Shown piece after piece: positions 15,248-22,644 of a DNA stretch of 22,644 bases. Position 1 is the stretch's first letter. Each line of letters begins with the position of its first letter. The DNA comes from Acidaminococcaceae bacterium (GTDB lineage Bacteria; Bacillota; Negativicutes; Acidaminococcales; Acidaminococcaceae), in the NCBI GenBank assembly GCA_024405585.1, contig JAKSOM010000003.1:1-22644 (forward strand). The letters run 5' to 3'. The position numbers and the translations under genes are program-made. The notes under the pieces were generated by a model. That model did no database searches and had not been told where the DNA came from. It saw only the letters and a program-made list of their open reading frames with translations.

Positions 15248-15757
15248 TTAATGGTCAAACCCTTCCCTTGCCACAAAACCCAGGGCAAGGTAATGTTTGA
15301 CCTCCTGCATATCCGTAACTAAATCCCCTATCCCGACAAGTTCTGCAGGCGCCCCCCTGCCGGTGACTATAATTTCCATATCATTCTTGTGTTCTTCCAA
15401 GAAACCTGCGACTTCCTGCAAAGGCAACATTTTGGTGGCCAAAAGCAAATTGAATTCGTCCAAAACAATAATGTCCGCACTGCGATTGAGGATGGCATCT
15501 TTGGCTTCTGCCCAACCCATAGCCGCCATATCCAAATCCACCTGCTCCGGCTGACGGAAATTCACAAAGGCATCCCTGCCCACCAGACGGATATCCAAAA
15601 AATTCAATTTGTCGGCGGCCAGCACCTCCCCGTAATTCACGTCCCCTTTCAAAAAAGCGAAGAATATTGTCTTCAAACCCTTCCCCGCTCCCCGGAGGGC
15701 CGCACCCAGGGCGGCAGTGGTCTTGCCCTTGCCGTTGCCTGTATAAATTTGTAACAT
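15248..15757 (-). CDS. Cob(I)yrinic acid a,c-diamide adenosyltransferase (CobO/BtuR family)
   Basis: This enzyme attaches the adenosyl group of ATP to cobalt in corrinoids to make coenzyme B12. At 169 residues it is typical of the CobA/BtuR/CobO family. The N-terminus is MLQIYTGNGKGKTTAALG with the unusual P-loop GNGKGKTT (7-14), followed by FLKGDVNYGE, DIIVLDEFNLLL (Walker B-like) and IIVTGRGAP, all family landmarks. The gene lies between the DUF512 gene and der with only 1 and 10 bases of spacing, so it belongs to the same transcript although these neighbours are not B12 genes. Only a weak ribosome site precedes the ATG. A corrinoid requirement would suit a propionate- or amino-acid-fermenting anaerobe, which is inference. 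Confidence 0.9.
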   Translation of the reverse strand: MLQIYTGNGKGKTTAALGAALRGAGKGLKTIFFAFLKGDVNYGEVLAADKLNFLDIRLVGRDAFVNFRQPEQVDLDMAAMGWAEAKDAILNRSADIIVLDEFNLLLATKMLPLQEVAGFLEEHKNDMEIIVTGRGAPAELVGIGDLVTDMQEVKHYLALGFVAREGFDH

Positions 15758-15758
15758 A

Positions 15759-17030
15759 TCATAGTTTACCCATCAATTCCTTGGCATCTTTGACCGCATC
15801 CACCGTCACTCCGGCCTTCTTGCAGAAGTCGTCAAAACTCATATCGTCAAGGAAAAGATTGTCCTTATTCAAAGTAACTGCGGGAATGATAATCCTTTGG
15901 ACACCTTTGGCTTCGGCCAACATATCCCTGCCGGTCAAAAGTCCCGTCACATTCACAGCCCCGCCAAAAAAACAGTTCTTCACCCCCACAACCCGATGGG
16001 CGGTGTGATATTTTTTGTTAAAACCAGCTATCAGGGGTTGCAGCACTTTGGCGGCACTTTCCCCCGCCAGCACCACTGCATCCCTGTGGGTGTCAAGAAT
16101 GGGTTTGTAAAAATGCTCTTCCCATTCGTCCAAAAAAACTCTGGTCAGTCCGATGCCGTTCTCCAACTGGGGATAACCGTCATACGTCTCCGCCAGCGGA
16201 ACGCCAAGCCCCGCCGCCAAATAAAACTCATCACCCAAATGAATGAAACTCCGTCCCAATTTTTTGCGGCAGTCCTTCTGCCATTCATCAACTTGACGGC
16301 AAATGTCCCTGGCCTCATCACCAGTGAACACCCGCAATTTGGTCAAATTTTCCCGATTTTTCGTAAGCCCCACCGGTACCACTGCCACGGAGGCAATGCC
16401 GTCAGCCAATTGCAGCAAATCCTGATAGGTCTTTTCCAGCACTTTACCGTCATTATAACCGGGACAGCAGACGATCTGGGTGTGAACTTCAATGCCATTG
16501 TCAATAAGCATCCGGAGTTTTTCCAATATATCCCCCGCATTTTTGTTCTGCATCATGCTGCAACGTACTCCGGCATCCGTTGCATGCACGGAAACATAAA
16601 TGGGGGTTAGGTGCATACGGACAATCCGCTGAAAATCCTCCTCACCCATGTTAGTCAAAGTAATAAAATTGCCGTAGAGAAAACTCAGGCGGTAATCATC
16701 ATCCTTCACATACAAAGTGCCGCGCATGCCGGGAATCATTTGATCCACAAAGCAAAAAATACACCTGTTGAAGCAAGTCCTTACCCCGTCAAAGACGGCG
16801 GACTGGAACTCCAGCCCCAAATCCTCATCTGGATGCTTGTCAATTCTCACTGTACGGGGTTGCCCCTGCCGCAAAAGTTGCAGCTCCACGGAATCATCAC
16901 AAAGCTGAAAACTCAAATCGATGATATCCCCCACAGCCACTCCATTGACACCGGTCAAAACATCCCCCGGCCGAATCCCCGCCTGTTCCGCCAAACTATG
17001 CTGTTTGATGCCGGAAATCAAAGCGGACAT
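15759..17030 (-). CDS. DUF512 protein: PDZ domain plus radical-SAM-like iron-sulfur protein
   Basis: This 423-residue protein opens with a PDZ-like domain (about 1-62, with GIRPGDVLTGVNG). A radical-SAM-type cysteine motif follows: CFNRCIFCFVDQ, with Cys86, Cys90 and Cys93. Next comes the signature MIPGMRGTLYVKDDDYRLSF and the DUF512 region to the C-terminus. The CxxxCxxC spacing matches radical-SAM clusters that bind a [4Fe-4S] centre. The reaction is unknown. In many Bacillota this gene lies immediately upstream of der, and here only the cobO-like gene intervenes, so a link with ribosome or translation functions is often suspected. Its ATG overlaps the crotonase stop as TAATG. Confidence 0.9.
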   Translation of the reverse strand: MSALISGIKQHSLAEQAGIRPGDVLTGVNGVAVGDIIDLSFQLCDDSVELQLLRQGQPRTVRIDKHPDEDLGLEFQSAVFDGVRTCFNRCIFCFVDQMIPGMRGTLYVKDDDYRLSFLYGNFITLTNMGEEDFQRIVRMHLTPIYVSVHATDAGVRCSMMQNKNAGDILEKLRMLIDNGIEVHTQIVCCPGYNDGKVLEKTYQDLLQLADGIASVAVVPVGLTKNRENLTKLRVFTGDEARDICRQVDEWQKDCRKKLGRSFIHLGDEFYLAAGLGVPLAETYDGYPQLENGIGLTRVFLDEWEEHFYKPILDTHRDAVVLAGESAAKVLQPLIAGFNKKYHTAHRVVGVKNCFFGGAVNVTGLLTGRDMLAEAKGVQRIIIPAVTLNKDNLFLDDMSFDDFCKKAGVTVDAVKDAKELMGKL

Positions 17031-17806
17031 TATTTGCCGATGAACTTGGGAGCCCGTTTCTCTTTGAAAGCGGCAATGCCCTCTTTGCAGTCCTCAGTGC
17101 CCATGAGCAGAGCCTGGGTGCTTTCTTCAAAGGCCAGCACTTCATCCAAAGTGAGAGCCGTATTGTTCAAATATTTCTTAATCAAAGCGATGGAAAGGGG
17201 CGCACTCTCCGCCAGGCGTTTCGCCATAGCATAGGTAGTTTCCTCAAGCTGGTCATCTTCACAAAGATGGTTGACCATGTTGTATTTCTCCGCTGTGGGA
17301 GCATCAATCAAATCAGCGGTAAACATCAGTTCCTTGGCTTTCAAAACACCTGCACACTTAGGCAGGAAGTAGAGGCCGCCGCAATCGGGAATCAGACCCA
17401 CCTTGCTGAAACTTTGGGCAAAACGGGCTTTGTTGGTGGCATACACCAAATCGCAGGCCAGCATCAGATTCACCCCCGCACCCGCAGTCACCCCGTTAAT
17501 CATGGCAATAAAAGGTTTCTCGATGGTGGTGATGCGTTTGGCCACATTACCCACCTTGGCGATAAAGGCCCGTTTTTCACCGTTGGTGGCAATACCGTTC
17601 AAAAAAGGCAAATCACCCCCGGCACAGAAGGCCTTGCCGTTGCCGGTAAGTACAACCGCCCGCACATCTGCATCCTGCTCCACCCGGTCCAGGCAGGCGT
17701 GCAAGCCGTCAATCAACCCATCGTTCATGGAGTTCAACGAAGTAGGCCGGTTCAAAGTAATGGTAGCCACCCCGTTTTCCACTGCGTACAATACTGCATC
17801 GTTCAT
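17030..17806 (-). CDS. Enoyl-CoA hydratase/isomerase (crotonase) family protein
   Basis: This crotonase-fold protein of about 258 residues acts on acyl-CoA thioesters; the exact substrate is not evident. Landmarks are ITLNRPTSLNSMN, the oxyanion-hole segment GKAFCAGGDL (59-67), the second oxyanion motif NGVTAGAGVNLMLACD (105-120) and SFSKVGLIPDCGGLYFLP (133-150). The first catalytic glutamate of classical enoyl-CoA hydratases is absent, while an aspartate in IPDCGG (Asp142 counted from the first Met) lies where PaaG-type isomerases have their catalytic Asp. An isomerase is therefore more likely than a hydratase. Two ATGs (17809 and 17806) overlap the trmFO stop as ATGATG. AAAGGAG is 7 bases before the second, which I prefer. 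No other fatty-acid or phenylacetate genes are nearby. Confidence 0.88.
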   Translation of the reverse strand: MNDAVLYAVENGVATITLNRPTSLNSMNDGLIDGLHACLDRVEQDADVRAVVLTGNGKAFCAGGDLPFLNGIATNGEKRAFIAKVGNVAKRITTIEKPFIAMINGVTAGAGVNLMLACDLVYATNKARFAQSFSKVGLIPDCGGLYFLPKCAGVLKAKELMFTADLIDAPTAEKYNMVNHLCEDDQLEETTYAMAKRLAESAPLSIALIKKYLNNTALTLDEVLAFEESTQALLMGTEDCKEGIAAFKEKRAPKFIGK

Positions 17807-19107
17807 CATAACACTCCTTTCAATGCTTCCAATGCCCTCTTTGCCAGGGCTAAATTTTTATCTTTTTTACCTCTGACCCGATACTCCAAAGGGGGAATCA
17901 GACCAAAGTTCACATTCATAGGTTGAAAATGTTCCACGTCCGGATTGCTGATGTAGTGGGCCAAAGCCCCATGGGCCGTAACGGTAGGAAACTCAATTTC
18001 CGGCTCATCCAAAATCCTTTTAGCCACATGAATGCCCACCATCAAACCGCTGGCGGCACTCTCCACATAACCCTCCACCCCGGTCATCTGTCCAGCAAAA
18101 TAAAAACGGGGATTGCTGCGAAGCTGGAACCTGTGGTTCAAAAGTTTGGGTGAATTGAGATAGGTGTTCCTGTGCATCACCCCGTACCGTACGAATTCCG
18201 CCTGCTCCAAGCCGGGAATCATGCCAAAGACCCGCTTCTGCTCCGGCCACTTGAGATGGGTCTGGAATCCCACCAAATTATAAAGGGTGCCCGCCCCATT
18301 GTCCTGCCGCAACTGTACCACGGCATAGGCCTCCTTGCCAATTTTTGGGTCAATCAGGCCAACCGGTTTCAAGGGACCAAAACGCATGGTGTCCTCCCCA
18401 CGCCGGGCCATCTCCTCAATAGGCATACAGGCCTCAAAATATTTTTCCTCTTCAAATTCATGCAAGGCCGCCTTCTCCGCCCCGTTCAGGGCCTCCCTGA
18501 AGGCCACATACTCCTCTTTGGTATAGAAAGGACAATTCAGATAATCCGCAGTGCCCTTGTCATAACGGCTGGCCCGGAAAACCTTACTGTAATCCAAACT
18601 TTCCGCCGTCACAATGGGGGCCGCCGCATCGAAGAAATGGAAATATTCCTCTCTGACGATGCCCTGAATGTTTTCACTGAGTTTTGGGCTGGTGAGGGGG
18701 CCGGAGGCCACAACCACTATTCCCTCCAGTTGCTCCAAATCCGTAATTTCCTCTTTCGCCACAGTTACCAGGGGATTCCGGGTGAGTTCCTCCGTAATGT
18801 CACGGCTGAATTTTTCCCTGTCCACCGCCAACGCTCCACCGGCAGGCAAAGCGTTCCTGTCCGCCGACCGCATAATGATGGAGTCCAGACGGCGCATCTC
18901 TTCCTTCAAAAGGCCCACCGCATTTTCAATATTGGCCGCCCTCAAAGAGTTGGAACAAACCAATTCAGCAAACTCCCCCGTCCTATGGGCTGGGCTGGGA
19001 ACCAAAGGCCGCATTTCGTGCAAAACTACCGGCACGCCCCGCTTCACCAGTTGCCAAGTTGCTTCGGAACCAGCAAGGCCAGCACCCACCACATGCACAG
19101 GCAACAT
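17806..19107 (-). CDS. trmFO: Methylenetetrahydrofolate-tRNA-(uracil-5-)-methyltransferase TrmFO
   Basis: TrmFO uses methylenetetrahydrofolate and FAD to make 5-methyluridine at position 54 of tRNA in most Bacillota. The 433-residue protein has the FAD loop [11 protein letters not shown] (6-16), the HEMRP block, and two cysteines at the positions expected for catalysis: Cys51 in [10 protein letters not shown] and Cys227 in [12 protein letters not shown]. The [13 protein letters not shown] block near the C-terminus is also typical. This set separates it from the related MnmG. The ATG immediately follows the topA stop (TAAATG), with a GGAAGGGA ribosome site. dprA-topA-trmFO is a standard Bacillota arrangement. 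Unlike the common arrangement, xerC and hslV do not follow; a crotonase gene does. Confidence 0.96.
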   Translation of the reverse strand: MLPVHVVGAGLAGSEATWQLVKRGVPVVLHEMRPLVPSPAHRTGEFAELVCSNSLRAANIENAVGLLKEEMRRLDSIIMRSADRNALPAGGALAVDREKFSRDITEELTRNPLVTVAKEEITDLEQLEGIVVVASGPLTSPKLSENIQGIVREEYFHFFDAAAPIVTAESLDYSKVFRASRYDKGTADYLNCPFYTKEEYVAFREALNGAEKAALHEFEEEKYFEACMPIEEMARRGEDTMRFGPLKPVGLIDPKIGKEAYAVVQLRQDNGAGTLYNLVGFQTHLKWPEQKRVFGMIPGLEQAEFVRYGVMHRNTYLNSPKLLNHRFQLRSNPRFYFAGQMTGVEGYVESAASGLMVGIHVAKRILDEPEIEFPTVTAHGALAHYISNPDVEHFQPMNVNFGLIPPLEYRVRGKKDKNLALAKRALEALKGVL

Positions 19108-20445
19108 TTATTTCCCTTCCTTTACTGCAGTTTTTTCAGCGGAAGCCGTGGCCTTTTTCCTGCCCCTGCCAAAACCGCGCCTTAACCCGTTTTCACAACT
19201 GTTATTGGAACATTTGTAAATAACCTTCTTATCCTTGGTGTAACGTTCAATCATAATACTGCCGCATATTTCACAAGTCCTGTTAGCCGGCTTGTCCCAG
19301 GAACTGAAATCACATTCCGGATAATTGCTGCAACCATAGAAAATCTTGCCGGTTTTGGTACGTCTTTCCAAAATGTCACCGCCGCACTTGCGGCACTTGA
19401 TATTGAGCGGTTTAATGATGGGTTTGGTATTCTTGCACTCAGGAAAACCTGGGCAAGCCAGAAACTTGCCGTACTTGCCGGATTTCACCACCATCATCCT
19501 GCCGCATATTTCACATTTCACATCGGAAACCTCTTGTGGGGGCGGCGTCTTGGCGATTGCCTCCTTGGCCACACCCATATTTTTCTCAAAGGGTTGATAA
19601 AACTCCTCAATAACCTCATTTCTCACTTTCTTCCCCTCGGCAATATCATCCAAATCCGCCTCCATCTTGGCACTGAAAGGCAAATCAATCAAATCCGGGA
19701 AAAATTTGGTGAGCAGGTCATTGACCTGAATTCCCAAATCCGTAATCACCAGTTTTTTGCCGCTGCGATTAACATAATTCCTGCTGATGATGGTCTGAAT
19801 GGTGGGGGCATAGGTACTGGGCCTGCCAATACCCTCCGCCTCCAACTTGTTAATCAAACTTGCCTCCGTGTAATGGGCGGGGGGCTCGGTAAAATGCTGT
19901 TCCGTTTTTGGCATACCCACCAAATCCAAAGCGGTACCTTTGGGAATAAAGGGAATGTTTTCCTGCTTTTCATCATCACTGTCCTGATAGTTGATAATCC
20001 GGCGGTAACCGTCAAAAGTCAACACACTTCCGGTGGCTACAAAACCGAAATCACCGGCGGAAATCTCCAAAACCGTCTGCTCGTACTCTGCATCGGTCAT
20101 CTGACTGGCCAGGGTGCGCTTCCAGATCAAGGTATAAATCTGCAACTGCTCCTTGTTCAGATAGGGAGCCACCGCATCCGGAGTGTTCCTGATACTGGTG
20201 GGACGGATGGCCTCATGGGCATCCTGGGCATTCTTCTTGGAAGAAAAGAAATTGGGATTGTCCGGCAAATACCGGCCTCCGTAAATGGTATCAATGTATT
20301 GTCTGATTTCCTGCACCGCATCTGTAGAAATCCGCACAGAATCGGTTCTCATATAGGTAATCAGACCCACAGTACCATTTCCCAACTCAATACCTTCAAA
20401 TAACTGCTGGGCCACGCTCAAGGTGCGCTTGGAATTGAAATTCAA
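19108..20445 (-). CDS. topA: DNA topoisomerase I, C-terminal part after in-frame TAG (catalytic Tyr and zinc ribbons)
   Basis: This is the same reading frame as the upstream topA segment, resuming two codons after a TAG at 20451-20449. It contains the catalytic tyrosine in GLITYMRTDSVRIS (Tyr31 of this part, about position 298 overall), HEAIRPT, the central IGRPSTYAPTIQTI block and three C-terminal zinc-ribbon modules: CEICGRMM...CPGFPEC, CRKCGGDI...CSNYPEC and CEICGSIM...CSNNSC. It ends in a Lys/Arg-rich tail. The text around the break (FSTSTLQQEAI-stop-QLNFNSKRTLSVAQQL) continues the family alignment without loss of frame. A TTG at 20445 is preceded by GGAGG 11 bases upstream, so reinitiation is possible. 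On its own this part lacks the Toprim domain. Confidence 0.85.
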   Translation of the reverse strand: MNFNSKRTLSVAQQLFEGIELGNGTVGLITYMRTDSVRISTDAVQEIRQYIDTIYGGRYLPDNPNFFSSKKNAQDAHEAIRPTSIRNTPDAVAPYLNKEQLQIYTLIWKRTLASQMTDAEYEQTVLEISAGDFGFVATGSVLTFDGYRRIINYQDSDDEKQENIPFIPKGTALDLVGMPKTEQHFTEPPAHYTEASLINKLEAEGIGRPSTYAPTIQTIISRNYVNRSGKKLVITDLGIQVNDLLTKFFPDLIDLPFSAKMEADLDDIAEGKKVRNEVIEEFYQPFEKNMGVAKEAIAKTPPPQEVSDVKCEICGRMMVVKSGKYGKFLACPGFPECKNTKPIIKPLNIKCRKCGGDILERRTKTGKIFYGCSNYPECDFSSWDKPANRTCEICGSIMIERYTKDKKVIYKCSNNSCENGLRRGFGRGRKKATASAEKTAVKEGK

Positions 20446-20448
20446 CTG

Positions 20449-20451
20449 CTA
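20449..20451 (-). other. In-frame TAG stop inside topA
   Basis: Codons read GCG ATC TAG CAG TTG AAT. Relatives have Ala-Ser-Arg-Lys/Gln-Leu-Asn here. A single CAG or AAG to TAG change would explain it. So would paired indels: GCG TCT AGG CAG (Ala-Ser-Arg-Gln) becomes the observed text by inserting one A and deleting one G. rarA, mtnP and plsY end with TAG, so the codon is not generally reassigned. Confidence 0.8.
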
Positions 20452-21246
20452 GATCGCCTCCTGCTGCAAGGTCGAAGTCGAGAAGGGAGCAAAAGCACGG
20501 CGATGCCTGGGTTTAACGCTGGAATCGGTAACTGTATACTGCAAATCCGGCAGCTGCCGCTCAATGGCCTGCGCCTCCGCAGCACTATGTATCTCCACCT
20601 TCTTGCCATTTACCTTGGCCAATCTGGCCAAAAATTGCAGTTCTTTGCCCTTTTCCTTCAACATCACTCCAAGAGTCCAATATTCTTCCGGCACAAAATC
20701 CGCAATTTGTTTTTCCCTGTCCGCAATAATCTTCACCGCTACGGACTGCACCCGTCCGGCGCTAAGACCGCGCATAACCTTGTGCCATAGCAAGGGACTC
20801 AATTCGTAACCCACAATACGGTCAATAATCCTTCTTGCTTCCTGGGCCTTGAACTTGTTGGTATCAATGGGCCTGGGATTATTCACCGCCTCCTTCACCG
20901 CTTTAGGCGTGATTTCGTGCATTTCAATGCGACAGGCCTCATTTATATCAATTCCCAAAAGCTGGGCCAAATGCCAGCTGATGGCCTCACCTTCCCGGTC
21001 CGGGTCAGTTGCCAGATACACCTTAACCGCTTTAGATGCGGCATCCTTCAATTTCCTGATCAAATCCGACTTGTCGAGTAAATTGATGTAATGAGGTTCA
21101 AATCCCTTATTAACCTCCACCCCGAAAGTGCTCTTGGGCAAATCCCGCAAATGTCCCATAGATGCAGTTACTTCATAACCATTACCCAAAAATTTTTTAA
21201 TCGTCTTCGCCTTTGTAGGTGACTCCACAATAACTAAATTTGTCAT
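20449..21246 (-). CDS. topA: DNA topoisomerase I, N-terminal part ending at in-frame TAG (Toprim domain)
   Basis: TopA relaxes negatively supercoiled DNA and is normally essential. These 265 residues begin MTNLVIVESPTKAKTIKKFLG and carry the Toprim metal site: Glu8 and the DxDxE motif ATDPDREGEA (Asp81, Asp83, Glu85). They continue through IVGYELSPLLW and GLSAGRVQSVA into the segment FSTSTLQQEA, where a TAG interrupts the frame. The whole uninterrupted frame from 21246 to 19108 would be 712 positions, a normal TopA length, so nothing is missing apart from the stop. The ATG has AAGGAG 6 bases upstream. The gene follows dprA by 26 bases. See the C-terminal part and the stop-codon entry for possible explanations. 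Confidence 0.85.
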   Translation of the reverse strand: MTNLVIVESPTKAKTIKKFLGNGYEVTASMGHLRDLPKSTFGVEVNKGFEPHYINLLDKSDLIRKLKDAASKAVKVYLATDPDREGEAISWHLAQLLGIDINEACRIEMHEITPKAVKEAVNNPRPIDTNKFKAQEARRIIDRIVGYELSPLLWHKVMRGLSAGRVQSVAVKIIADREKQIADFVPEEYWTLGVMLKEKGKELQFLARLAKVNGKKVEIHSAAEAQAIERQLPDLQYTVTDSSVKPRHRRAFAPFSTSTLQQEAI

Positions 21247-21272
21247 CTCTTCTCCTTACGTCTGAAATCAAT

Positions 21273-22418
21273 TCACACTCTATAATATCTTTGGGCCTGA
21301 TCCTGATCCACCAAACCCAAAACCTGCAGATCCAACATCTCCATGCTGATGGAAGTGAAATCCAACCCGCTTGCCTCCAGCAAACTGTCCAAACTCATGG
21401 GACCCTGACTCAAAAACTCATACAAACGCCTGCCCTTTTCCGAAACCCCCTGCAGCAGGTTGCCCTCACCATTACTCGCAGCCGGCTTCAAAACCGCCTG
21501 CTCCTGGAACAAATCACCTTGTCGGACGGCACCACGTTGAATTTTAAGATAATAATCTTCCCTGTCCAGGAAAATATCCCTGGCATCACTGATAAGTTTG
21601 GCCCCCTGCTTAATCATTTCATGGCAGCCCACACTGGTGGGAACAAAAATGCTGCCTGGGACGCAATAAACCTCACGCTGCTCATCCACCGCCTGCCGGG
21701 CAGTAATCAAAGCACCGCTCTTCACCGCTGCCTCACACACTATGACACCACGGGAAAGACCCACAATAATACGATTACGGGCAGGGAAATGCATTCCCCT
21801 GGGCGGAGTACCCGGAGGATACTCACTCACCAAGGCACCCCTTTTCAAAATTCCCTGGAACAACTGCCTGTTCTCCTGGGGAAAAACAATGTCCACACCG
21901 CAACCAAGCACAGCCACGGTAACACCATTTTCCTCCAACACTGCCGCATGGGCCGCCGCATCAATGCCGGCTGCCCCGCCGCTAATAACCGCCGTATCCC
22001 CCGCCACCATACTCTTGGCAAAATATTTGGCGGTCTTCAACCCGTAGGCGGTTGCCAAACGGCTGCCCACAATGGCTATATGGTAACCGTCCTTGGGCAG
22101 GCATCCCATCACATAAAGTACCATGGGAGGATTATGAATTTCCTTTAGAGAGGCAGGGTACTCAGGGTCAAAATAGGAAATAATCTGTATTCCCAACTCC
22201 TGACAACGCTTTGCCAAAGCGGCAGGATCCACTTTCTTACGGCCAAAAAGAAAATTGCTGATGGCCCTTTGGCTGAACAGCCCCAAGGCCTCCAATTCTT
22301 CCCCCGTAGCATAAAAAAGTTTTTCTGCACTCCCCAGATGTGCAATTGCCTCCGGTATACGTGTCAAACCCAAACCGGGAACCACTGCACCTACCGCTGC
22401 CAAATATATTCTATCCAA
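21273..22418 (-). CDS. dprA: DNA-processing protein DprA (Smf)
   Basis: DprA binds single-stranded DNA taken up during transformation and loads RecA. It is also kept in many non-transforming bacteria. The 381-residue protein has an N-terminal SAM-like region, a Rossmann-type core with IVGSRLATAYG, ISGGAAGIDAAAH, AVLGCGVDIVFPQEN, SEYPPGTPPRGMHFPARNR and SGALITARQAVDEQREVYCVPG, and a C-terminal winged-helix (DprA-like) region at about 320-381. The start is TTG at 22418. AGGGGA lies about 4 bases upstream, and the protein text at this point matches the usual DprA N-terminus (IYLAAVGAVVPGLG), with no ATG nearby. A strong promoter lies just upstream, making dprA the first gene of the long unit. 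Confidence 0.95.
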   Translation of the reverse strand: MDRIYLAAVGAVVPGLGLTRIPEAIAHLGSAEKLFYATGEELEALGLFSQRAISNFLFGRKKVDPAALAKRCQELGIQIISYFDPEYPASLKEIHNPPMVLYVMGCLPKDGYHIAIVGSRLATAYGLKTAKYFAKSMVAGDTAVISGGAAGIDAAAHAAVLEENGVTVAVLGCGVDIVFPQENRQLFQGILKRGALVSEYPPGTPPRGMHFPARNRIIVGLSRGVIVCEAAVKSGALITARQAVDEQREVYCVPGSIFVPTSVGCHEMIKQGAKLISDARDIFLDREDYYLKIQRGAVRQGDLFQEQAVLKPAASNGEGNLLQGVSEKGRRLYEFLSQGPMSLDSLLEASGLDFTSISMEMLDLQVLGLVDQDQAQRYYRV

Positions 22419-22448
22419 AACTTCCCCTATATTATCTTATAATATTTA

Positions 22449-22477
22449 ATTATATTCATCTTTACAACATCCGTCAA
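22449..22477 (-). promoter_or_regulatory. Sigma-70-type promoter upstream of dprA
   Basis: On the minus strand TTGACG (22477-22472) is followed after exactly 17 bases by TATAAT (22454-22449). This is one mismatch from consensus at ideal spacing. Transcription would start near 22442, about 24 bases before the dprA TTG codon, with an A/T-rich leader containing AGGGGA. No terminator for the gene upstream is evident in 22478-22499, so readthrough is possible. Confidence 0.8.
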
Positions 22478-22499
22478 TACTTTTTTCCCGGATATTCCT

Positions 22500-22644
22500 T
22501 TACTTGACTTCACTCAACAAAGGTTTGCCTTCAAAAAAAGCCACTATGTTTTCAGCGGTGTGAAGAGCCATATTGTCATAAATTTCTTTGGTGGCAGAAG
22601 CGATGTGGGGGGTAACGACAAAATTGCCCAATGTCAAAATCTTA
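22500..22644 (-). CDS. D-2-hydroxyacid dehydrogenase, C-terminal 47 residues (cut by window edge)
   Basis: The visible end reads KILTLGNFVVTPHIASATKE, then IYDNMALHTAENIVAFFEGKPLLSEVK and a TAA stop. TPHIASAT with its histidine is the C-terminal signature of NAD-dependent D-isomer-specific 2-hydroxyacid dehydrogenases, where His is the acid/base catalyst. The following MALHTAENIVAFFEGKPL helix is also typical. Candidates include glyoxylate/hydroxypyruvate reductase and 3-phosphoglycerate dehydrogenase without a regulatory domain. The missing N-terminal part is needed to tell. The absence of an ACT domain after the catalytic His argues against long-form SerA. Confidence 0.85.
   Translation of the reverse strand, partial: KILTLGNFVVTPHIASATKEIYDNMALHTAENIVAFFEGKPLLSEVK

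Noticed and set aside
15238..15288. 17-codon extension of der
   Set aside because: It overlaps the cobO-like gene and lacks a ribosome site; AAGGAG before 15237 fits the normal Der start MSKPIVAIVG.
20449..20451. General reassignment of TAG to a sense codon or pyrrolysine
   Set aside because: rarA, mtnP and plsY all end naturally at TAG, with the next gene starting around those stops, and topA is not a pyrrolysine protein.
22478..22499. Terminator after the D-2-hydroxyacid dehydrogenase
   Set aside because: GGAATATCC is a short palindrome without a stable stem, and the following A-run is not a T-tract on the transcribed strand.
1..22644. Mobile element, prophage, CRISPR or defence island
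   Set aside because: All genes are recognisable core functions in tightly spaced, co-directional order; no transposase, integrase, direct-repeat array or tRNA-linked boundary was seen.

Overview
This window is a compact, single-strand block of bacterial housekeeping genes. Every gene I can support is read from the minus strand, so transcription runs from high to low coordinates. The base composition, strong Shine-Dalgarno sites (AAGGAG, GGAGG), occasional TTG starts and gene order (dprA-topA-trmFO; a DUF512 radical-SAM gene next to der; der-plsY) point to a Bacillota (Firmicutes) chromosome. A P-loop/Asp23 fusion protein, secreted SH3-NlpC/P60 protein and corrinoid adenosyltransferase make me favour a Negativicutes-type organism, but that is inference. 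I see no tRNA, rRNA, CRISPR array, phage gene or insertion sequence.

Layout in transcription order. (1) 22644-22500: the last 47 residues of a D-2-hydroxyacid dehydrogenase. (2) A near-consensus promoter at 22477-22449 drives a long, tightly packed unit: dprA, topA, trmFO, a crotonase-family gene, a DUF512 radical-SAM gene, cobO-like, der, plsY, an HTH-ACT protein, hom and thrB, ending at 10574. (3) A 253-bp gap (10321-10573) is the only substantial spacer. It holds a 17-bp perfect-stem terminator, a TATAAT-containing palindrome and an 11-bp direct repeat flanking that module. (4) The second unit runs asd, lysC, dapA, a secreted NlpC/P60 protein, pepA, a P-loop/Asp23 protein, mtnP, mtnA, rarA and trmK (cut by the left edge).

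How the genes fit together. lysC, asd, dapA, hom and thrB form a split aspartate-family cluster. asd-lysC-dapA feed lysine and diaminopimelate, and hom-thrB feed threonine. The NlpC/P60 protein follows dapA directly, linking diaminopimelate supply and cell-wall turnover. mtnP and mtnA salvage methylthioadenosine-type nucleosides. dprA, topA and rarA handle DNA; trmFO and trmK modify tRNA; der acts in ribosome assembly; plsY begins phospholipid synthesis. Many junctions are TAATG, TGATG, ATGA or TTGA overlaps, suggesting translational coupling.

The two strongest oddities are an in-frame TAG inside topA (20451-20449) with a GGAGG and TTG around it that could allow reinitiation, and a complete signal-peptide reading frame with its own ribosome site fused in frame upstream of mtnP (3560-3450). 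Also notable are a catalytic-His-to-Asn change in the NlpC/P60 protein and an Asp-to-Asn change in the purine-recognition site of MtnP. I found no clear undescribed multi-gene defence or mobile system; the least understood protein is the P-loop/Asp23 fusion.
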